A stretch of 64,000 bases of DNA from Lepidonotus clava. Taxonomy: Eukaryota > Annelida > Polychaeta > Phyllodocida > Polynoidae. The position numbers were made by a program, and so were the translations under genes. Numbering within the stretch: position 1 is the stretch's first letter; the number at the start of each line of letters is the position of its first letter. The stretch lies in the NCBI GenBank assembly GCA_936440205.1, contig OW387136.1, positions 49,622,232 through 49,686,231 of the forward strand. Direction: 5' to 3'. Below, piece after piece: positions 57,900 to 64,000 of this stretch. The notes beneath the pieces are model-generated. The model was not told the origin of the DNA. It searched no databases and was given only the letters and a program-made list of their open reading frames with translations.

Positions 57900-58175
57900 C
57901 ATCTATTGAAATGTAAAACCGTTAAGAAGCTACTGCTTCAGTCAGGTACTTCCTAGAGTTGCAAAAGAACACATGCAGATTCATGTAGTACGAGGTTTTG
58001 TTCCAAATAGAAAGTATGGTTTTATCTAGTTAATAAAAATTTCAAGTTTACTTTGCTGTTCTGTTCATATAATTCTAACGAAGCACAGTAAGCCCTAATG
58101 TATACAGAATTATCGGGAAAGTTAATATAGAACTAAGAAGTAAAGAGTACAAGTAATGAACTAGTGATACCGAAA

Positions 58176-58181
58176 TTTATT
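58176..58181 (-). terminator. Possible poly(A) signal of the transposase gene
   Basis: TTTATT on the + strand (AATAAA on -) about 400 bp past the transposase stop codon. Weakly supported. Confidence 0.3.
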
Positions 58182-58584
58182 GAATATTGAGAGAGTTCAT
58201 TTGTAATATAAACATACACATTGTAGCAAGTTGATTTGTAATTTTTTTTAGCAAGTTGCTAGTTGATTTGTAATCGTTTTTCTAATATGATTAGAGAATT
58301 AACTTTTTGATGACGCAAACAATTTTATCCGGATAACTTTTTGAGTATTACACGATTAGAGAATTACAAATTTCATAGCCTTTCAAGTTAATTTATGATT
58401 ACTCCTTACTCAACTAAATATGTAAAAATGTAAACGCTAGTGAACAGTAATTAACAATTTGAAGATGACTGCTCATAGGTATAAGTACCAATATACTTCG
58501 ATAGACTTCTGTTAGATATGGTACATGCATATATAACATGTCTAGGTTCTACCTCCACAGACAAACTCGTAAGATATGGTGAAT

Positions 58585-60997
58585 CTATCGGTTACGTGCG
58601 CGACGGTTACGACGGTCACGAACATTTGGGCGTGGCCCACCATAATTATGGAAGATATATTTTGCTCGTTTCACAAATCCTGCACGGTACAGTTGGCTCT
58701 TGGTCCTCTCCCTAACAGGGGCAGTTGTAGGGTTTGTTGCTGGTAGACGGGCTGCCTGTCGTACAGATCTGAATATACGGCGCCTTGCCTCTTGTTGAAT
58801 CTCTTCCTCCATATCAGGATCTTTGTTTTGTCCTGGCTGCATCTCTCTCACTCCCCAAGCAATGCACAAATTGTGCAATGCGCAGCATGCCTCTACAACC
58901 CACGATGCATGTAGCGGGTCCAGGTCAAGTACACCCACTGCGTTCTTTGAGAGGCAACTGAAAAAAAATAATAGAATTATAAATATTCAGTACCAATTAA
59001 CCCAGAAAGATTATATGAGGGAATATGCGATAGATAGCAATTTTCAAAATGAACATGTTAGTATCAAAATTCAAGACAGATTAAACAAGTATGTATTATC
59101 TGTCTAACTAAATAAGAAATACACATATTTTCTAGGACAAGGTTATAAAGAATTATATCCTTCCAACTTACCGCCATCTCATTTTCAACTGGCCAATGGC
59201 CCTCTCTACAGAGTTCCTTGCGTGTACATGGGCCTTTTGATATTTCTTATCATGTTCGGGCATACTGTCCAAGTCCTTGTACCTGAACGGTGTCATTATC
59301 TGGGGGCAAAGGCCGTAGCTGAAAAAGATAATCACAGACGATAATTAAAATTATCCTAAAATGTGAAGATAATTCAAACATGAAAAGTATTGTTGAATAA
59401 TAGAATGAAAAATGAAGTCAACACTTATATACAGGAGAAATGAAAAGCAAATTACAATTTCTTAAATAATTTTTAAAAAATTTATACATAAGACATAGCA
59501 CGTTTATTACATACCCACTGTCACCAAGAAGGAAGTAGTCTTCCAGACGATCTGTCCCCAGTATCTTTGGCCCTAGATCACTGGTCTCTAATACATGCAT
59601 ATCATGGTTTGCACCGGACACTGACGTTTCAACAAAAGTGAATCGCTCCTCGCTGTCAGTAACGACCTGAAGAAGGGGCATCATAACTATTACTGAAGAA
59701 TTCAATTAGAGCTAACTAGAAAGAGTGTGAGTTCTTTTATAGACAATCTCATTATATTTACATATATATAAATGTATATTATTATTTATTTCAAAAGGGC
59801 AATATCGGGGATAATATTGAAAAGAAAATGAACCAACCAGACAGTTGAGGGAATGATACCCAAGTTATTTATTTCAAAAGGGCAATATCGGGGATAATAT
59901 TGAAAAGAAAATGAACCAACCAGACAGTTGAGGGAATGATACCCATGTCGGTTCACGTATGAGACTTCATTGGTGACCGGCCGTTTAATAGGCACATATG
60001 TCCCATCCAGACATCCGATGCATTGGTCCATATTGAACCTCCTACTGAAACGTATGGCATGCTCGTGCAGCTCGTAACGCTGTTCCAAAGGAAAGGAAGC
60101 ATATCTTAGAACAAATGTATAGATATTAACTTTTTTTTATCGGGAAATAATTATTCTTCTTCTTTTTTAACAATTGAGATTTTTAGTTTTATGTACTATT
60201 ACTAAGTTGGTTCTTTCTAAGTGTTCTTTCTTAAAATACATTAAAAAAAAAAAAGAAACGAAAGAATAATAAAATAATAAAAAAAAAACTCACGGATGGG
60301 AATCTGATAACGCCTGTGCGCGATTTCCAGACGAGGAACATAACGAAGGCATTGACAGCCCGTGAGATGGAGGACTCGCTGCACCCTCCTTGTGTGTCCC
60401 TAATCACCGTGTATGATGCCCCTGAGGCCAAGAAGCGCAGAGCATAGCATACCTGTAAATAGAATGCAGATTTAAATACAATAGAAAATGTACATAGACT
60501 CAAGATTTTAGTTTTTTTTGTATCTTTTTTGTAGTAATAAAAGTTAATAAAAGTTTAATATTAAGAAATATATATGCATCAGTTTAATTCAGTAAAGGAA
60601 TGTACATTTAGTCTTTTTCTGTACTTAATTATATAGTACTTATGAAGTCACATGTGAAACTTACCTTATTGAAGATAGGAATGGGTCGCCCCTTACCCAC
60701 ATTTTCTTGATTCAATCTAACGTTCTTTGTTGTGCAGAAGGGACTTTCTGCAAATTCCTTTGCTAGGTGTTCTACCATGTCGGGGGGCAGTCTATACCTT
60801 TCCTGGAAGTCTCTAATGCGTGGATACTCAATTCTAGGATCGATTCGCTGTTTGTAGATGCGGGTTGACTTGCAAATTTTCTTCCCTGGACCAGTGTATC
60901 TTATGCGGCTGGGTTTGTTCAATAGAACAGATGGCAGTAACCATGTTGAGAGCTTCTCACATCTGGCAGCTTCCGCCTGCCTTTTCGAAGGAGCCAT
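58585..60997 (-). CDS. Harbinger DDE transposase (6 coding exons)
   Basis: Coding exons on the - strand, 5' to 3': 60997-60665, 60452-60294, 60079-59921, 59666-59515, 59318-59172, 58957-58585. They join in phase (1323 nt, 440 residues) with GT/AG borders. Start: ATG at 60997 (MAPSKRQ), one base after a TTCAG acceptor. An HTH-like segment spans ~112-150 (LRFLASGASYTVI, SESSISRAVNAF). The DDE_Tnp_4 core follows: GCLDG with D189, the typical YHSLNCLVVTDSEERF, LLGDSGYG with D266, and NSVERAIGQLKMRWR with E306, then ALHNLC. The length is normal for Harbinger transposases. It cuts and pastes the element by binding its ends, probably with the Myb-like partner encoded convergently. No broken residue was seen. 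The exon 3 donor is duplicated (see 59783-59948). Confidence 0.92.
59783..59948 (-). repeat. 83-bp tandem duplication over the exon 3 donor
   Basis: Two units offset by 83 bp (TCAAAAGGGCAATATCGGGG at 59791 and at 59874) are nearly identical. Each contains the end of transposase exon 3 and its donor CTG-GTTGG, so a second donor exists 83 bp downstream at about 59838. Using it would shift the frame. Near identity marks the duplication as recent. Confidence 0.85.
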
Positions 60998-61149
60998 TCT
61001 GAAGGGAGAAAAAAATAAATATTTGATGGTTAGACTGGTTAGACTGATAGATAATAAATATGTACATGCTCCCAACACCTTTATTAATAAATTTGAACTA
61101 ATTTCTATACACTAAAGTAAATATATTATTGTATGGTAAGTAAACTGAC
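60998..61149 (-). other. Probable 5'UTR intron of the transposase gene
   Basis: On the - strand a donor GTCAAG-GTCAGTTTAC lies at about 61149, and the acceptor TTTTTTTCTCCCTTCAG ends at 60999, one base before A-ATG. The upstream exon (about 61150-61210) has no coding frame joined to it. Confidence 0.45.
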
Positions 61150-61239
61150 CTTGACGAGGTGCTCACACTGCTCAGTGAGTAGTCACTTTTGAAAATGGCG
61201 CCCAAAGTTAACGTAAAAAGTGAATCATATAAGAAGTAA

Positions 61240-61470
61240 AACAACACAAACAATTATATGCGGATAACTTTTATCATTTACGGATAATTATTATGGTGCG
61301 GTTAGCAACTTTTGCTAACGGCAGCAGATACTTCTGCGGATAACTTTTTCGATGCCGATAATTATTTTTGAATTATCGTGAAATATTCTGTGGATGGATC
61401 ATAATTATCCGGAATTTCTCTCTGACGGGAAAATAATTATCGGCATGAAAAATAATTATCCTAAATTCTC
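61240..61470. promoter_or_regulatory. Right subterminal motif cluster of the Harbinger element
   Basis: GCGGATAACTTTTATC, ACGGATAATTATTATG, GCGGATAACTTTTTCG, CCGATAATTATTTTTG, AATAATTATCGGC and AATAATTATCC crowd this end, partly as inverted pairs of the left cluster. CTCTCTGACGGGA at about 61427 resembles the terminal motif itself. Likely recognition sites and the transposase promoter region. Confidence 0.55.
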
Positions 61471-61524
61471 TCTGCAAGTGGGTGCTGTAGAAACTGAATT
61501 ATCCATACAGTTGTGATGATAGTT

Positions 61525-61671
61525 CCGTAGCTACGGAGCTTTTGTGTTCCCTTATGTCAACTGTACACAATTTTGAAAAGTACAACAACAAAACTCGCGT
61601 ACATTGACCCCAAACTCATGTAAATCGACCCCAAACTCACGTAAGCAAACACAAAACTCACGGAGCTACGG
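61525..61671. mobile_element. Small MITE with CCGTAGCTACGGAG termini
   Basis: CCGTAGCTACGGAGCTTTTG and CAAAACTCACGGAGCTACGG are inverted. Inside, AAACTCACGTAAAT-type units of ~24 bp with GACCCC are tandem, and one continues beyond the right end. It lies directly outside the Harbinger element. Confidence 0.6.
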
Positions 61672-61766
61672 CACCCAAAAAGGTAGTTGCAACTTTATAA
61701 AACGCAAAACTCATGTAGGGGTATGGAGGTTTGTTATGAAACAAGCTGCTTTTTCATTGTGTTTAC

Positions 61767-62128
61767 CCCAAGTAAGAATATGACGTTATAATAACGTTAT
61801 TATAACGTTCTGGTTAGCTTTGGTTCTTGTTACGTTATTTTGATGGCACCTAAAAACGTCTTTAGAACCTAACATTGCGACTTCACACTGTAACGTTATT
61901 GTGACGTTCTTGTAACGTTATTTCACATTATAATAACGTTATTATAAACATTCTTTATTAGTTAGGCCACAACTTGACCAAAACATAATGTTATTATAAC
62001 TTTCTGTTTTGATAAGTTGTAACTTTACCTACATTTTTTCTTATTGTTACGTGAATATTGGATAGGTTTCAGACTAACTAAAAAAGTACAGTCACAGAAC
62101 GTTCTTGTTACGTCGCTGCTTGCCTGGG
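61767..62128. mobile_element. MITE, CCCAGGCAAGC family (best-preserved, reversed)
   Basis: Starts CCCAAGTAAGAATATGACG then TTATAATAACGTTATTATAA and ends GTTACGTCGCTGCTTGCCTG then GG. Intact in order and length (362 bp), with little visible decay. It serves as the reference copy for the window. Confidence 0.9.
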
Positions 62129-62179
62129 ACATGTTGTCCCCCCCCCCCTCCCCCCCCCCCCCCTCTCCCTCAGGGGGGT
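62129..62179. repeat. C-rich simple sequence
   Basis: Runs of C interrupted by T, directly after the MITE. Confidence 0.8.
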
Positions 62180-62540
62180 TATATGGAAATACCCCTATAA
62201 ATCTCATACCTGGTGCCGGCTCCATGTCGCCACCAATAGCAACCATAACTAACCATTACACGATCCTCATTTCGGGTGTATTACCAGGAACTACCCGAGA
62301 CCATCACGTATCTGTTTTACCCCTCTCATCGCCACTCAGCCTCCATCAGGCTCAAATCTCGTCCCATTCTCGGCCGGCGTCGTCCGGTCCGAGAGCCAAT
62401 TGACCCCGGGTCACCGCACTACGTCGCGGACTACATTCTGAGCGCAGTAATCAGCTGGGAATCATGGGGATTAATCCGCGCCTAATGAGGTGCGCAGGCC
62501 GGGATGGCCCGCCGCAGATAATCTCTGATAACGGGGGGCT
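62180..62540. promoter_or_regulatory. GC-rich island with GGATTAATCC
   Basis: At about 62443-62505 it has GCAGTAATCAGCTGGGAATC, GGGGATTAATCCGCGCCTAA and TGAGG: a palindromic K50-type homeodomain site (GGATTAATCC), more TAAT cores and a CAGCTG E-box. CpG-rich and not a known repeat of the window. Two open frames across it lack domains. Candidate developmental enhancer; inference only. Confidence 0.4.
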
Positions 62541-63032
62541 ATCAGGAGAGGGTTGATTTGGGGGTGATATATGACTGAGGGCATGACTTTGGGATTTTTT
62601 TTAACCATGGAAGGTTATCTGGTTGGTCGACGGTACAACCGGCCTACTTTGTTTTAGAGACGTTAGCATGATTGCTTGATCCTGCTGATATAACACTTCA
62701 TTGGCTGTTTTTGTTTCTTTATGAAATATTAAATGTGTTTGATCATTATGGAATGTTCTTGGTTCGATACTAATCAGCTCCCCGTTTTGTCCTGCACATT
62801 ATTTCAGAAGAAAATAAAAGGTCCAAAGGTAAATGTTTAAAGTACACCTAATAAGTCGTACCTTCACAGATACAGGCAAATACATAATATTATGTGGACA
62901 AATGGGCACAAACCCGGGGCACAAACCCACATTCGACACGCACATTCACCCATTTTAGATGCGCACGCATGCTGCACACATACACATGCACGCATGCATG
63001 CCAACCCATACACATACATACACAAATACATA
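62541..63032. other. Unassigned DNA ending in CA/CATA repeats
   Basis: ACACATACATACACAAATAC-type simple sequence occupies about 62980-63032. No gene was found. Confidence 0.4.
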
Positions 63033-63358
63033 CGCTGTAAAAACAAGTGTTTAGAACCTAAACACTTTCCTAAACACTTTGTTGTAACCAGTTTGACAAC
63101 ATGTTTAGACCCTAAACATGTTTAGAAATTTATTATGTTTAGGTTCAAGTGTTTAGATATTCAACATGTTTAGGTTCAAGTGTTTAGATATTCAACATGT
63201 TTAGGTGTTTAATGTTTAGGTTTTAAACATGTGGAATCCCATGTGTTTAGATAATAAACATCTGTAATCCAAACATGTTTAGAAAATACAAGTGTTTAGG
63301 CTTTAAACATGTTTAGACCCTAAACATGTTTAATTTCTAAACACCTTTTTAACAGTGT
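63033..63358. mobile_element. MITE made of AAACATGTTTAG modules
   Basis: Ends CGCTGTAAAAACAAGTGTTT and AAACACCTTTTTAACAGTGT are inverted, with TA outside. The interior is almost wholly CTAAACATGTTTAG / GTGTTTAGATATTCAACATG modules in both directions, so nearly every part can pair with another. Confidence 0.7.
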
Positions 63359-63488
63359 ATATACACATACAAAAAGTAGCATACACTCTCACATCTGGCT
63401 ATATATAATGCACACGCATACACATTAACACATGCATATAAACACATACACATACAGGCACGTGCACACATACAAGGGGGTATGGATG
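63359..63488. repeat. CA/CATA-rich simple sequence
   Basis: ACACATACAC-type repeats at about 63408-63475, then a G run at 63488-63499. Confidence 0.7.
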
Positions 63489-63489
63489 G

Positions 63490-63740
63490 GGGGGGGGGTC
63501 CCGTGCCGCGTGTCGAATTTAAAAATACGGCCCTGTCGCCTGTCCATATATCTTGGTTTAGACCCATGTCCCCTGTCGAATTTAAGAATTATCCCTGTCC
63601 CCTGTCGAATTTAAGAAAAGGCCAATGTCATTTGTCCCTTAGTTGCCATGTCGCCTGTCGAGTCTAAAAAAACAACCGTGTCGTTGTGTCAAATTTAAGA
63701 AATGCCCCTATCGCACTGTCGATTTTAAGGGTCTCGACCC
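63490..63740 (+). repeat. Dispersed ~30-bp repeat array, locus 3
   Basis: Units GTCGAATTTAAGAATTAT / GTCGAATTTAAGAAAAGG with CCCTGTCCCCT spacers repeat about eight times. It is the best preserved of three loci (13681, 25650 reversed) and also starts at a G run. Confidence 0.85.
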
Positions 63741-63825
63741 ATATATACAAACATACACATACATGCACACACACACAAACACACACACTCACCCCCTCCC
63801 CCCCCCCCCCCAACACACACACATA
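63741..63825 (+). repeat. (CA)n and C-run simple sequence
   Basis: CATACACATACATGCACACA then (AC)n and a C run at about 63796-63811. Short frames through it are artefacts. Confidence 0.9.
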
Positions 63826-64000
63826 GAAAACACTCAATATGTTTGACCAAAATAGCAAGCAGACGAAACAGCAGCTGTGGTAGCAGCAGACTTCAGGCCA
63901 GCCTGCCGGCCACCATTCATTTATTAATCTGTAAAATACATCAACATGGGCACAAAGGCCGTTAATTTCCTCCAATATCGCCCATATCTCCCGCCCGACG
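63826..64000. other. Unassigned DNA at the window edge
   Basis: Nothing recognised in the last ~175 bp; the edge cuts a GC-richer stretch. Confidence 0.3.

Larger units (their letters stand above)
57248..58584. other. Convergent intergenic region of the Harbinger element
   Basis: AT-rich DNA between the stop codons of the two genes. It holds candidate poly(A) signals for both strands and one internal ATCCGGATAACTTTTTG motif near 58327, like those at the element's ends. Confidence 0.6.
49354..61478. mobile_element. Complete Harbinger DNA transposon (~12.1 kb)
   Basis: The ends are inverted: CTTGCAGAGAGAA at 49354 and TTCTCTCTGCAAG ending at 61478. Between them lie two convergent multi-exon genes, a Myb/SANT-like protein (+) and a DDE transposase (-), the standard gene pair of PIF/Harbinger elements. 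Both frames are intact across all inferred splice junctions. The flanks do not show the usual TWA duplication. The shared TGCA (49356-49359 and 61473-61476) may be a 4-bp duplication or simply part of the inverted ends. At 12 kb it is longer than most Harbingers, partly because younger elements sit in an intron. It could be active or very recently so. Confidence 0.9.

Noticed and set aside
58518-59107. + strand frames opposite the transposase exons
   Set aside because: They are reverse-strand shadows of the last transposase exon, which has domain support.
49354-61478. Polinton or other virus-like element, given the 12-kb size
   Set aside because: The coding content is only a Harbinger transposase and its Myb-like partner; no capsid, polymerase or integrase genes were seen.

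Overview
The window reads as repeat-rich nuclear DNA of an animal, most likely a marine invertebrate; the phylum cannot be fixed from sequence alone. The evidence is long gene-free stretches, spliceable genes with GT/AG introns, many miniature inverted-repeat DNA transposons (MITEs), 5'-truncated LINEs, micro- and minisatellites, and clusters of AGGTCA half-sites. I found no convincing host protein-coding gene and no tRNA or rRNA. Apart from one transposon, the long open frames are translations of tandem repeats or low-complexity tracts.

The main coding content is one apparently complete Harbinger (PIF/Harbinger, DDE) DNA transposon of about 12.1 kb at 49354-61478. It carries two convergent genes. 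On the + strand, seven coding exons (50348-57247) join in phase into about 1131 residues with a Myb/SANT-like (trihelix) DNA-binding region. On the - strand, six coding exons (60997 down to 58585) join in phase into a 440-residue DDE transposase with D189, D266 and E306. Both genes have a probable 5'UTR intron ending at or one base before the start codon. Both ends of the element carry dense GATAATTATT / GGATAACTTTT motifs that could be binding sites. In known Harbinger elements the Myb-like protein helps nuclear entry and DNA recognition of the transposase, so the pair would work together.

Layout. 0-7.6 kb: a MITE with a 9-bp target duplication, a hairpin repeat, AGGTCA-rich DNA, a pyrimidine minisatellite, and MITEs of one abundant family (termini CCCAGGCAAGC / GCTTGGG), one of them split by two LINE fragments. 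8-34 kb: GC/CpG-rich islands with homeodomain-type sites, tandem arrays, more MITEs and an LTR-like fossil near 15.8-16.1 kb. 34.4-35.6 kb: a three-level nest of elements whose innermost insertion leaves a readable 2-bp AT duplication. 36-38 kb: two minisatellites with long open frames. 38.2-40.2 kb: a duplicated segment flanking several MITEs. 44.8-48.6 kb: a decayed ~105-130 bp satellite. 49.3-61.5 kb: the Harbinger element. 61.5-64 kb: further MITEs, a GC-rich island with a GGATTAATCC palindrome, and the third locus of a dispersed 30-bp repeat.

The non-repeat islands suggest a regulatory desert or large intron around a developmental gene outside the window. That is inference; no host exon was seen.
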